Source of the DNA: Nitrospinae bacterium AH_259_B05_G02_I21
GTDB taxonomy: Bacteria > JADFOP01
Direction of reading: 5' to 3'
Assembly: GCA_027717595.1 (NCBI GenBank)
Contig: JALLOF010000007.1
Coordinates: forward strand, 1 to 55,210
DNA length: 55,210 nt
This document shows positions 1 to 7,309 of this stretch, one piece after another; position 1 is the stretch's first letter; each line of letters begins with the position of its first letter. A program made the translations under genes and the position numbers. The notes below the pieces were generated by a model. It was given only the letters and a program-made list of their open reading frames with translations. It did no database searches and had not been told where the DNA came from.

Positions 1-2
1 GC

Positions 3-212
3 TCGACCAGCCCATCTCAAGGCACGGCGGCCATCTGCAGGACCATTGTGAATATTCCGGTGGGTGCTGCGAACACCCAGGCCCATCGGGTGGCAATCTC
101 CTACAACGCCGCCTACATCACTCCTCTTGGGGCGCTGCTGGGCCTCATCGTGGGCGACGCCGGTTTGGGATCGGGGATCACGCAGACCTCCACGGCGACA
201 ATGCGCCAATGA
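3..212 (+). CDS. C-terminal part of an unrecognised protein (5' end outside window)
   Basis: An open frame runs from the left edge to a TGA at 210-212, about 69 residues. I do not recognise the family. The visible tail has a hydrophobic, glycine-rich stretch (ITPLGALLGLIVGDAGLGSG) that could be a glycine-zipper or membrane segment, followed by a polar Thr/Ser-rich end. It stops 26 bases before the start of the response regulator on the same strand, so it could be in one operon with it. The frame could also be a chance open stretch in GC-rich DNA; the only support is the orderly spacing to the next gene and the plausible amino-acid composition. Confidence 0.35.
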   Translation, partial: STSPSQGTAAICRTIVNIPVGAANTQAHRVAISYNAAYITPLGALLGLIVGDAGLGSGITQTSTATMRQ

Positions 213-238
213 TGGGGCATATAGAGCGGAGGAGGACG

Positions 239-998
239 ATGGCAATTAAAACCCTACTCGTGGATGATAAAGCCTCTGTCCGCGGGCTGGTGCGCTCGTC
301 CCTGACTGACAAGGGCTACCATGTTGTCGAGGTGTACAACGGTCGTGAGTCTCTCGCAGTGGTCGAGCAGGAAGGGCCCACCGTAATCCTCCTCGACTTC
401 CGGATGCCGGGCAAGGATAACTTGAAAACGATGCAGGAGCTTGCGGCCACCTTGGGTCCGAAAACGACGGTGGTCTTGTTCACCCGCCCTGGCGAAGGGA
501 TGCGTGCTCAACACGCAATTGGCGAGCAGGCCTCCGCCGACAATCCCATGGCCCTGAAGCGTCTTATATCGCTGTTTCCCGAATGGCGGGAAAACGGCCA
601 CCACTCCATTACCCTTTACCCTTACAGGAGAAAATTCTCACTCCCAAACCGTTCTCGACGGACGTGCGATCGAAATCACCACCTTTCCTTTCTCCATCGG
701 TCGCAAAGCCCGACGGGAAAACCCGCCAAACGGGAAGCATCAGCTGGCCAACCTCCCCCCAAACGACCTAGACCTACCAGACTCCCGACCCTAGTACATC
801 TCCCGGAGGCATTTTCAAATCGAGCACCGTTCCGAGCGATTCTTCGTCCAAGACCTGGGAAGCCGGCTCGGTGTCGTGGTGAATTGGAATTTCATCGGAT
901 GGCTCGAACGCAAGAAGGTTCAAGAGTTAAGAGAAGGCGACAATCTAGTCGTGGTAGGGGGGCCAGACTCCCCCTATCGGTTTATCGTTACGGTTTAA
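239..998 (+). pseudogene. receiver-FHA response regulator, broken by a frameshift and an in-frame amber codon
   Basis: The ATG at 239 follows a GGAGGA ribosome site. Residues 1-115 form a CheY-like receiver: acidic pair D9/D10 and phospho-acceptor D53 in VILLDFRMPG. The usual late Lys-Pro is not evident (only a degenerate NPMALKRLISLF). From about base 650 homology moves to another frame: an FHA phosphothreonine-binding domain with FPFSIGRK, then YISRRHFQIE, FFVQDLGSR and VVVN, ending at TAA 996-998. That frame is closed upstream by TGA at 555-557, has no usable start codon between 558 and 650, and contains TAG at 792-794 inside the FHA domain. The receiver frame itself stays open to 1171 but encodes Arg/Pro-rich shadow sequence. 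The simplest reading is a receiver-FHA fusion now decayed, or carrying sequencing errors. If intact it would recognise phosphothreonine partners in a signalling output. Confidence 0.6.
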
Positions 999-1093
999 AA
1001 GGACTTACGGAGCAACGGATGAATCCCGGCTCCTTCGCGATTAGGCGTCTTCTCTCAAGTATTTACCCTCGAATAGCCACATCCAAAAACCTG

Positions 1094-1122
1094 TTGTGCT
1101 GTTTTGTGCCAAGTAGTATACT
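1094..1122 (+). promoter_or_regulatory. sigma70-type promoter for the Flp-type pilin
   Basis: TTGTGC (1094-1099), a 17-base spacer and TATACT (1117-1122) match the sigma70 pattern well. The start of the pilin gene lies about 115 bases downstream. The leader contains an inverted repeat GAGGTG (1156-1161) / CACCTC (1196-1201). Confidence 0.5.
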
Positions 1123-1238
1123 TATTCCGAGATCGTCTTGCCCTGACCTCCAGCCGAGGTGGTTGCTGTAGCGGGCGGAGCAAGGCGTTCGGAAACACCT
1201 CTGGGGCCCTCCAGGGGAAGGCAGGAGGAGGCATCGCC

Positions 1239-1403
1239 GTGTTGAAGTGTATAGCAACCTTCGTCCGGAACGAGGAAGGGGCGTCGGCCGTGGAATATGG
1301 CCTGCTCGTGGCCCTCATTGCAGCGGTCATCATCATTGCCGTCACGACCATCGGGACGAACCTGAGCGCGAAATTCACAGAGGTCGCCGACAAGCTGAAG
1401 TAG
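1239..1403 (+). CDS. Flp/Fap-type pilin
   Basis: A 54-residue product. The GTG at 1239 is chosen because an AGGAGGAGG ribosome site ends 8 bases upstream. The sequence has the Flp pilin pattern: a short polar leader (residues 1-14), the motif EEGASAVEYGLLVALIAAV with the conserved Glu-Tyr pair, a hydrophobic helix to about residue 40, and a short polar end. Flp pilins are cleaved by a TadV-type prepilin peptidase and assembled by the Tad machinery into adhesive fibres. No Tad genes (tadA/B/C, rcpA, cpaB) lie in this window, so it is an orphan here, although such pilins are often encoded away from the main locus. It has its own promoter. Confidence 0.85.
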   Translation: MLKCIATFVRNEEGASAVEYGLLVALIAAVIIIAVTTIGTNLSAKFTEVADKLK

Positions 1404-1465
1404 CCGACGCGTTTCGTTTAGTCCTGAGCAACATCGGATCGCAGTCAGGGCTTACGTACCTATCC

Positions 1466-1482
1466 TGGGCGGAATAAGCCCA
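1466..1482 (+). terminator. weak hairpin after the pilin gene
   Basis: TGGGC (1466-1470) pairs with GCCCA (1478-1482) around a 7-base loop. Only a distant TTTT follows (about 1502-1505), so this is a weak candidate. The rest of 1404-1693 shows nothing else recognisable. Confidence 0.25.
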
Positions 1483-1693
1483 AGTCCCCGAATTGTAGGC
1501 CTTTTCCCTTCCTCCCTGCTCACCTTTTCCATTCCGGGAACCCCCTCCCCTCCCTTTCGCGGGATAGGGCGCGTTTCGACTCCCCTCACCAATCTATCCA
1601 TGCAAATGACCGAAGAGATGGCGCAGCTCGGCCCCTTCTCTGCCAGAAACTTATCAAGCAGATTTTACGATTAGCTGGTTTAGGGACTGGGTG

Positions 1694-2293
1694 TTAGAGG
1701 GCTGAAGCCCCGGCGGTGTCCTCGTGTTCGTGGGTCGTTGTCGTCCGGTTCTCTGGGGCATAGTGAACCAGCGCCGCCTGGAGAAGACGACGGCCGCGAT
1801 GAAGGCGGGACATGACCGTTCCAATGGGACAGTCGATGATTGAGGCGATCTCTTTGTAGGAGCATCCCTCGATGTCAGCGAGGTGCACGACGGTGCGAAA
1901 CGCCTCGGGGAGCTTATTCAGGGCCTCTTGCAGCGCCGAGAGCATTTGTTGATTAATGGCGGTTCGCTCTGGGTCGATGCCCTGAAGGCTCGTCATGCGT
2001 TCGTGGAGCAATTCCAGTTTGTGCGAGGCGGGGCCTTCCCTCCGAACGGCACCCTTGCGGTAGGCGTTAATGAAGGTGTTCAGTAGGACCTTAAAGATCC
2101 AGGCCCTGAAATTGGTGCCCGCCTCAAAGCGATGAAAGAACCGGAGGGCTCGAAGGTAGGCCTCTTGAACCAGGTCCTCGGCATCTTCCGCGTTGCGGGT
2201 AAGCCGCAACGCCATTCCATAGCACGCATCAAGATGCGGAAGCGCCGTTGCCTCGAAGGCTTCAATGTCGACTACGGTCTCTTGGTTTTCCAT
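1694..2293 (-). CDS. ECF-family RNA polymerase sigma factor
   Basis: A 199-residue sigma70-family factor of the two-domain ECF group. Region 2 carries AEDAEDLVQEAYLRALRFF and FRAWIFKVLLNTFIN (core binding, -10 recognition). Region 4 carries LPEAFRTVVHLADIEG, SYKEIASIIDCPIGTVMSRL (a helix-turn-helix for the -35 element) and HRGRRLLQ. An in-frame ATG eight codons upstream (2317) is possible, but the second ATG at 2293 has a better placed purine stretch (AGGGAAG). ECF factors are normally held by a cognate anti-sigma; none is adjacent. The only anti-sigma in the window is at 21331-22122. The C-terminal tail after region 4 (about 20 residues) is Thr/His/Glu-rich and unremarkable. An inverted repeat TGTAAG-GAAG-CTTACA lies upstream at 2364-2379. 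Confidence 0.9.
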   Translation of the reverse strand: MENQETVVDIEAFEATALPHLDACYGMALRLTRNAEDAEDLVQEAYLRALRFFHRFEAGTNFRAWIFKVLLNTFINAYRKGAVRREGPASHKLELLHERMTSLQGIDPERTAINQQMLSALQEALNKLPEAFRTVVHLADIEGCSYKEIASIIDCPIGTVMSRLHRGRRLLQAALVHYAPENRTTTTHEHEDTAGASAL

Positions 2294-2363
2294 AGAAGGA
2301 ATGGTTCTTCCCTGCATTCCCGTATTTTCGATGAAAGCGTACAGGTGAGATCCCCCTGCTCGC

Positions 2364-2379
2364 TGTAAGGAAGCTTACA
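2364..2379. promoter_or_regulatory. inverted repeat upstream of the sigma-factor gene
   Basis: TGTAAG (2364-2369) and CTTACA (2374-2379) form a perfect 6-base inverted repeat around GAAG, about 70 bases upstream of the sigma-factor start. It could be an operator or a small hairpin in the leader; no function can be assigned. Confidence 0.25.
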
Positions 2380-2470
2380 CTCATGAAAGGAATCTCGCTC
2401 AATCAACCAATATATGGTCCCCTCCTTCGAAGATAGGGGGTCGCCGGCCTGAGTCGGGGAGGAAAGCTTC

Positions 2471-3328
2471 TCAAAATCCAGACGGCGCGGAGAGCTGAGA
2501 CGAGGCGGGGAGCTTTTGGGGCTTTCGGCCCGAGAGGCGCTCGAAGCGGCGGGCCACAGCCTCTGCAAGGGGCTTGTTTTGCATAGCGAGGGCGATCTCG
2601 TATTCCTGCTGGAGATAAAGCAATTCGGTGCCTTCATAGCCGAAAGACGAGGCCGCCCCTGTTTGATGAGGCATGCCGAGCGCATCCGCCATCTGGTCGA
2701 GCAGCAGCTGTGAGCCCCTGCCAGTTCGGTCGTATTCCTCCAGCAACGCCCTCAGGCGACCGATCTGAGCCTCCAGCGCACTACGCTCGGTGCGAAGAGC
2801 CGCCAATTCCCGATAGAGTTTCGCCAGAGCCGACTCCGGCTCCACCCCTTCGGACCCAACCGGAGGCGGTAGGGATTTCATCTCCGGCTCTGCGCCCTGC
2901 GCCGGCGCAGCAGATTGGCGGACATCTCGCTCGAGCAACTTCTCAAGGGGCTGATCGTCCTGGAGCGCGAGGAGGTTGCCGAAGCGAGCAGAGGGTTGTG
3001 GCGACGGAGCAGTGCCAAGGGCCCCTTGCCGGGCGGTCACCCCCTGCTCGGTCGTCCCTTGGGGGGGGTAGAATTTCTGGCGGTAGGCCTCTTCTTGCGT
3101 CTTCGCTTCTTTCTCTTTCTGGGCGCCCTCTACTGCACCGGCCAACATTCCAACGCCGGCCCCGATGGCCGAGCCAATTCCGGGGACGATGGATGTCCCG
3201 ATCATTGAGCCGTAGACGGCGCCGCCGACCGCGCTGCGACCCTTCTCCGTGGCGCACCCCGTGGTTAGCAACAGCCCCACCGTCAGGGCCACCACAACCA
3301 TCACACCCCGGCCCGTGTCAAAATACAT
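2471..3328 (-). CDS. glycine-zipper lipoprotein with coiled coil
   Basis: A 285-residue predicted lipoprotein. ATG 3328 follows a GGGGAGGGG ribosome site. Residues 1-28 are a signal peptide ending in the lipobox LLTTGC. Residues about 35-65 are a glycine-zipper segment (GGAVYGSMIGTSIVPGIGSA, then GAGVGMLAG) that typically packs into membranes. Next come a charged linker with Pro/Gln-rich stretches and, around residues 150-200, a coiled-coil-like segment (LYRELAALRTERSALEAQIG). The end is YEIALAMQNKPLAEAVARRF. It resembles in plan the second glycine-zipper lipoprotein at 9737-10462, which heads the tonB operon; both flank the exbBD/tonB cluster. The function is unknown; an envelope-anchored structural or stress role is an inference. 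Confidence 0.75.
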   Translation of the reverse strand: MYFDTGRGVMVVVALTVGLLLTTGCATEKGRSAVGGAVYGSMIGTSIVPGIGSAIGAGVGMLAGAVEGAQKEKEAKTQEEAYRQKFYPPQGTTEQGVTARQGALGTAPSPQPSARFGNLLALQDDQPLEKLLERDVRQSAAPAQGAEPEMKSLPPPVGSEGVEPESALAKLYRELAALRTERSALEAQIGRLRALLEEYDRTGRGSQLLLDQMADALGMPHQTGAASSFGYEGTELLYLQQEYEIALAMQNKPLAEAVARRFERLSGRKPQKLPASSQLSAPSGF

Positions 3329-3351
3329 GAACCCCTCCCCCCCGTTTTGTG

Positions 3352-3380
3352 ATGCTAATGGAGGGGGAAACATCTGTCAA
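3352..3380 (-). promoter_or_regulatory. sigma70-type promoter for the glycine-zipper lipoprotein
   Basis: Reading the minus strand: TTGACA (3375-3380), a 17-base spacer and TAGCAT (3352-3357). It lies immediately upstream of the lipoprotein start and is divergent from the promoter at 3402. Confidence 0.65.
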
Positions 3381-3401
3381 TGGACGGCGCAGGATTTGCG
3401 C

Positions 3402-3426
3402 TTGACAGTCTTTCGAGTGCTATGCT
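3402..3426 (+). promoter_or_regulatory. promoter region for the exbB leader RNA
   Basis: A perfect TTGACA sits at 3402-3407. An extended -10 (TG-C-TATGCT, TATGCT at 3421-3426) follows, with CTAAAA at 3425-3430 as the alternative at 17-base spacing. The spacing to TATGCT is short (13), so the exact -10 is uncertain. Transcription would enter the structured segment ending at the terminator at 3522-3553. Confidence 0.45.
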
Positions 3427-3432
3427 AAAAAC

Positions 3433-3553
3433 GAGCCGACATGGGGATGGGAGCTCAACTGCGGCCCTAGGGGTTATGAAGGGCGTTCCCACCACAGCCG
3501 GGTGGCTCTCAAAGACCTCTTCCCCCAGCGGGTGATACCGGCGGGGGTTTTTT
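3433..3553 (+). ncRNA. candidate structured leader or small RNA with intrinsic terminator, upstream of exbB
   Basis: Between a promoter-like region and a strong terminator lie about 120 bases without an ORF. GAGCC (3433-3437) can pair with GGCTC (3504-3508) and close a domain that includes the hairpins GGG-cgtt-CCC and CCACC/GGTGG. The terminator follows about 15 bases later. The terminator is on the exbB strand and 60 bases before its start, so this could be an attenuator or riboswitch for exbBD, or an independent small RNA. I could not match it to a known riboswitch class. Confidence 0.4.
3522..3553 (+). terminator. intrinsic terminator in the exbB leader
   Basis: CCCCC (3522-3526) pairs with GGGGG (3543-3547), with further inner pairing (GGT/ACC around GAT), followed by six T (3548-3553). 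No complete gene precedes it on this strand, which makes it a leader or small-RNA terminator. Confidence 0.75.
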
Positions 3554-3615
3554 CTTAGCCTGCCCATGGTGAGGGAAATCATCTCCAGGCGCTCAGAGAA
3601 CGGAGGATCAATCGT

Positions 3616-4359
3616 ATGACCAAGCGCCTTTTCATCGCTGCTAGCCTCGCTCTCGCTGTTTTAACGATAACTCCCTGGGTCTTGCCAGCCTTGGCCCAAC
3701 AGCAAGCGCCCACACCAAGCACGAACGAAGGGTGGGTAGTCTTTAACCTGTTCCGGCGCGGTGGCGTGGTCATGTACCCCATCCTGTTTTGCTCAATCAT
3801 CGCGTTGGCCGTAAGCCTCGAGCGGCTCTTCAACCTCCGGCGGACCAAGATCATCCACCCAGAATTCCTCGATGACATCCAGCGCCATTGGTTTCGCCAC
3901 GACGTCACGAAGGCCATCGAAGCCTGCCAGGGATGGGACATCTCCATCGCCCGAATCCTCAAGGCCGGCCTGCTGCGGTTTGAGTTCGGCTTCCTAGAAA
4001 TCGAGCGGGCGATTGAGGGAGCGGGGAACCACGAGGCGGGCCTGCTCGTGTCCAACCTGCGGGTCCTCGGCGCGGTGGCCAACCTAGCGCCGATGCTCGG
4101 GCTGCTCGGCACGGTCATGGGGATGATCAAGGCGTTCAACGTAATCTCGCAAAGCGGCACAGGCAACCCGGGCCTCGTCGCCGGCGGAATCTCCGAGGCG
4201 CTCATCACCACGGCCGCCGGCCTCGTCGTCGGCATCCCCGTGCTGGCCCTGTATCACTACTTCCGGGGCCGGGCGGACAAGTTCGTCTTCGAGATGGAAG
4301 AGATCAGTCTCAAGCTCCTCGAAGAGCTGGCACACAGGCAAAAGGAACTGGTCGATTAA
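3616..4359 (+). CDS. exbB: ExbB/TolQ/MotA-family proton channel subunit
   Basis: A 247-residue inner-membrane protein that, with ExbD, couples the proton gradient to TonB. The ATG follows GGAGGA at 9 bases. The N-terminus (1-28) is a signal-peptide-like helix ending in ALA, a form often seen in deltaproteobacterial ExbB. The three core helices are at about 50-70, 150-175 and 190-215. The signature GGISEALITTAAGLVVGIP holds E194 and T198/T199, matching E. coli ExbB E176 and T181. LAPMLGLLGTVMGMI is the family's conserved second-helix motif. exbD starts 12 bases downstream. TolQ or a MotA-like gliding or secretion motor would look similar; the nearby TonB makes ExbB the best reading. Confidence 0.9.
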   Translation: MTKRLFIAASLALAVLTITPWVLPALAQQQAPTPSTNEGWVVFNLFRRGGVVMYPILFCSIIALAVSLERLFNLRRTKIIHPEFLDDIQRHWFRHDVTKAIEACQGWDISIARILKAGLLRFEFGFLEIERAIEGAGNHEAGLLVSNLRVLGAVANLAPMLGLLGTVMGMIKAFNVISQSGTGNPGLVAGGISEALITTAAGLVVGIPVLALYHYFRGRADKFVFEMEEISLKLLEELAHRQKELVD

Positions 4360-4371
4360 GGAGACCCACCC

Positions 4372-4770
4372 ATGAGATTTCGCAAAGAGGCCGAGGAGGA
4401 CTACAGCCTCCAGCTCACTCCCCTGGTCGACGTCATCTTCCTCTTGCTCATCTTCTTTATGGTCTCGACGGCCTTCATCGACTTCACCCGCCGGCTCGAC
4501 ATCCAGCTTCCTGAAGCCAAAGCGGCCCAGGTCGTCGAGAAGGTCAAATCCTTCGTCATAGAGATGGGTGTCGACAAAAAGATTCACTTGAACGGCATCC
4601 TTGTTACGATGGAATCCCTGGAGGCAAAAATAAAGTCGGAGATGAAGACGGCCGCCCGGGGCAGCGCCATCATCAAGGCCGACAAGCGGCTGCCCTACGG
4701 CAACGTCGTCAAGGTCTTGGGGATTGTCAAGGACGCCAAGATCCGCGACATCGGCATCGCCGTCCACTAG
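4372..4770 (+). CDS. exbD: ExbD/TolR-family protein
   Basis: A 132-residue partner of ExbB. It has a short cytoplasmic start, one membrane helix (about 12-34) with the proton-relay aspartate D20 in LTPLVDVIFLLLIFFMVSTA (equivalent to E. coli ExbD D25), and a periplasmic domain of about 95 residues ending in YGNVVKVLGIVKDAKI. It begins 12 bases after exbB in what is clearly one transcription unit. The segment 4771-4944, between its end and the convergent repeat-protein gene, shows no clear terminator hairpin. Confidence 0.9.
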   Translation: MRFRKEAEEDYSLQLTPLVDVIFLLLIFFMVSTAFIDFTRRLDIQLPEAKAAQVVEKVKSFVIEMGVDKKIHLNGILVTMESLEAKIKSEMKTAARGSAIIKADKRLPYGNVVKVLGIVKDAKIRDIGIAVH

Positions 4771-4944
4771 CACCCACCCGGAGGCCACTCTCCCCTCTCG
4801 CCCCACCGACTCGTTCGTGCGATGTAGGCCCAAGGTAAAAGCCAGAGGAAAAGACTTCGCACCCGCCCTTCCCTTCTCTCTAGGATTGGAGATAAGACAG
4901 AGGTGGTGGTGTGTGTGTTTAGGAGAGGTCTTAAGGGGAGGTCG

Positions 4945-7281
4945 TCAGAGGGTCTCTAAGCTCGTGATTTGGCCCTTGGCGTCGTAGGTCCACCGCCTAT
5001 CCGGCCGCCCGTCGGCGTTCTCGTCCTCCTCGTGGCGGGCGAGCTTCCCTCGCTCGTAGTAATTCCACGCATCTATGCGGCCATCGTGGTTGGTGTCGGC
5101 TTCCTGGCGGACGAGCTTCTTGTTTTCATAATGGGAGGTGACGTCAATCCGCCCGTCGGCGTTGGTGTCCTCTTCGAGGCGGACCAATGCCCCACCGGCG
5201 TAGTGGGAGATGGCGTTGGGACGCCCGTCGAAGTCGGTATCTTCGGTCTTCTTTACGAGCTTCTCGCCCCGATATTCGAGAAGCACATCGGTCCTTCCAT
5301 CGCTGTTGGTGTCGCGCTCCTCCCGCTCGATCTTGCCCCCACTGAAGAACTGCGTCACATTGGGCCGCCCATCCCCATCGGGGTCCTGCTCGACCCGAAC
5401 GAGGACCTTGTCGCGGTAGAAGCTGGTCAGGTCGGGCTTGCCGTCGCTGTTGGTATCGTTTTCCTGGCGCACCAGCAGGTTGTTTTCGTAATACGACCAC
5501 CGGTCGATCCTGCCCCTGCCCTTGCTCGCCTCCTCGGCCTTGATGAGCGCCTCACCCCTGTAGTGATAGATGGCGTCCGGGCGCCCGTCGCCGTCCTTGT
5601 CCTCCTCCTCCCGCTCCAGGGCGCCTCGGGAACCGTAGAAGGAGACGAGCACGCCTCCCTTCGGGCGGCGCTCTTTGCGTTTTACGAGCCGCTCGTTGGC
5701 GTAGGTCAGCTCGAGGTCCGGGCGGCCGTCAAAGTCGGTGTCGGCCTCCTGCTTGACCTTCTGGCCCCCCCGATAGGTCACCCATACATCCTGCTTCCCG
5801 TCGAAGTTGGTATCCTTCCAATGGCGTGCTAGCTTGCCGGCTTCGTCCATAAAGAACCAGAGGTCGGCCTTGCCGTCGCCGTTGGAGTCCTTCTCTTGCT
5901 TGTCGAGCCTCTCTCCGATGAAATAGCTCCACAGCTCCACCCGGCCGTCGCCGTCCTTGTCTTCCTCCTGGCGGACGACCTGCCCGTTCTTATAGTGGCT
6001 CACGACATCCATGCGGCCGTCCTTGTTGGCGTCTACCTCGCGGCGCGTGATGACCCCCCGCGCGTAGTGTGTAATCACATCTTTGCGGCCGTCGCCATTC
6101 GTATCATCCTCCCGCAGGACGACCTTCTTCCCCCGGTACTTAAGCCATTGGTCCACCCGGCCGTCCTTATTGGTGTCAACCTCCTGGCGGACCTGGACGC
6201 CCTTCTCATAGAAGCTGGTCAGGTCAATTCGGCCATCGCCGTTGGTATCTTCCTCGATGCGGCGAATCTTACCATCCACGTAGAACTTCGAGAGGTTGGT
6301 CCGGCCATCGCCATCGGGGTCGATCACTTCCTTGACGACCTGCTCGCCCCGGTATGTGGCCATCAGGTCAAAGCGGCCATCGTGATTTGTATCCTCTCGC
6401 CGCTGCGTGAGCCTTCCTGCCTCGTAGAGAAAGACGACGTCCATCCGGCCGTCGCCGTTGGTGTCTTCCTCCTGCTTGAGGCGTTGCTTGTTCCGATAGG
6501 TGGTGACGACGTTGGCCCGCCCGTCTCTGCTCGTGTCCGCTTCCCGCCTGACCATCTGGTCGCCCTCGAAGAAGCTCCACAGGTCAACCTTCCCGTCCCC
6601 GTTCGTGTCATCCTCCCGCCTATCGAGCCGACCGTTCTTGAAGTATTTGACGACATCGGCTCGGCCGTCGCCGTTCGTGTCCTCTTCCTCGCGTAGCCGC
6701 TGGCCAGCCCTGTTGTAGAAGGCCGTGAAATTGAGGGCGTCCGTCTTCCCCGTCGCCTCCTGGCGCTTGACCTCCTTTCCGGCGGCGTTGTAGTGGACGA
6801 TGAGGTCTACCTTCCCATTACGGTTGGTGTCGCCTTCCTGGCGGACGAGATTCCCTCTTTCGTAGTACGAGTAGCGGTCCACCTTGCCGTCGTGGTTGGT
6901 GTCTCTCCAGGTCCGCTCCAGCTCGCCTTGATCATCCAGGAAGTACCACGCGTCGGGCTTCCCGTCCCGATTGCTGTCCTTCTCCTGCTTGCGGCGCCGG
7001 TCGTTGACGAAGTAATCCCAGACGTCGACCTTTCCATCGCCGTCGGTGTCCTCTTCCTGGCGCACCCGCTGGCCGTTCTTATAAAAGAACCAGACGTCTG
7101 TGCGGCCGTCTCGGTCCTTGTCCATCTCCGCCCGGACGACCTGGCCCTGCTTGTTGTAGAAAAACTTGCTGTTCGGGCGCGAGGACTGGGCCTCGCCTGC
7201 CCCGCTCAGCCCGAGCAGGAGCAGAAGCGCCACCAAAGGGATGGCTGGTTGGAGGGAGATGTCCTCGCTGACTCGTCTCAT
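4945..7281 (-). CDS. secreted protein of about 30 tandem 24-residue calcium-loop-like repeats
   Basis: A 778-residue product. The frame is open further upstream, but ATG 7281 is chosen because it gives a proper signal peptide (positive start, hydrophobic VALLLLLGLSGAGEAQS) and lies 28 bases after the tonB stop. The whole mature protein is tandem units of 24 residues. The first half of each is a strand-turn-strand like VWFFYKNGQRVRQE; the second half is DTNGDGRxD, matching the DxDxDG loop of EF-hand, dockerin and thrombospondin type 3 repeats. I count 30 full units and a partial one. Units 6, 21 and 23 have lost the acidic loop. The first half resembles MORN-variant/YwqK-type repeats. A rigid, calcium-dependent periplasmic or surface rod is an inference. 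It is the last gene of the (-) operon with tonB. Confidence 0.85.
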   Translation of the reverse strand: MRRVSEDISLQPAIPLVALLLLLGLSGAGEAQSSRPNSKFFYNKQGQVVRAEMDKDRDGRTDVWFFYKNGQRVRQEEDTDGDGKVDVWDYFVNDRRRKQEKDSNRDGKPDAWYFLDDQGELERTWRDTNHDGKVDRYSYYERGNLVRQEGDTNRNGKVDLIVHYNAAGKEVKRQEATGKTDALNFTAFYNRAGQRLREEEDTNGDGRADVVKYFKNGRLDRREDDTNGDGKVDLWSFFEGDQMVRREADTSRDGRANVVTTYRNKQRLKQEEDTNGDGRMDVVFLYEAGRLTQRREDTNHDGRFDLMATYRGEQVVKEVIDPDGDGRTNLSKFYVDGKIRRIEEDTNGDGRIDLTSFYEKGVQVRQEVDTNKDGRVDQWLKYRGKKVVLREDDTNGDGRKDVITHYARGVITRREVDANKDGRMDVVSHYKNGQVVRQEEDKDGDGRVELWSYFIGERLDKQEKDSNGDGKADLWFFMDEAGKLARHWKDTNFDGKQDVWVTYRGGQKVKQEADTDFDGRPDLELTYANERLVKRKERRPKGGVLVSFYGSRGALEREEEDKDGDGRPDAIYHYRGEALIKAEEASKGRGRIDRWSYYENNLLVRQENDTNSDGKPDLTSFYRDKVLVRVEQDPDGDGRPNVTQFFSGGKIEREERDTNSDGRTDVLLEYRGEKLVKKTEDTDFDGRPNAISHYAGGALVRLEEDTNADGRIDVTSHYENKKLVRQEADTNHDGRIDAWNYYERGKLARHEEDENADGRPDRRWTYDAKGQITSLETL
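4999..7164 (-). repeat. tandem 72-bp coding repeats (about 30 units)
   Basis: The coding DNA repeats every 72 bases (24 codons) with occasional 75-base units. The most conserved part encodes the DTNxDGRxD loop. The copies are diverged at DNA level, so the array is old rather than a recent expansion, but unit number could vary between strains. Confidence 0.85.
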
Positions 7282-7309
7282 TGCCGTCTCGTGGCCCGTA
7301 GAGGCCGCC

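Noticed and set aside
3433-3553. Fluoride (crcB) or TPP riboswitch upstream of exbB
   Set aside because: A few short similarities (GGxxATG, GGCT) exist, but the conserved order of crcB and THI-box elements is not met.
4969-6696. Plus-strand frames opposite the repeat protein with repeated GVGxLF patterns
   Set aside because: Their repetition mirrors the 72-base repeat of the real gene on the other strand; they have no signal peptide or ribosome site.
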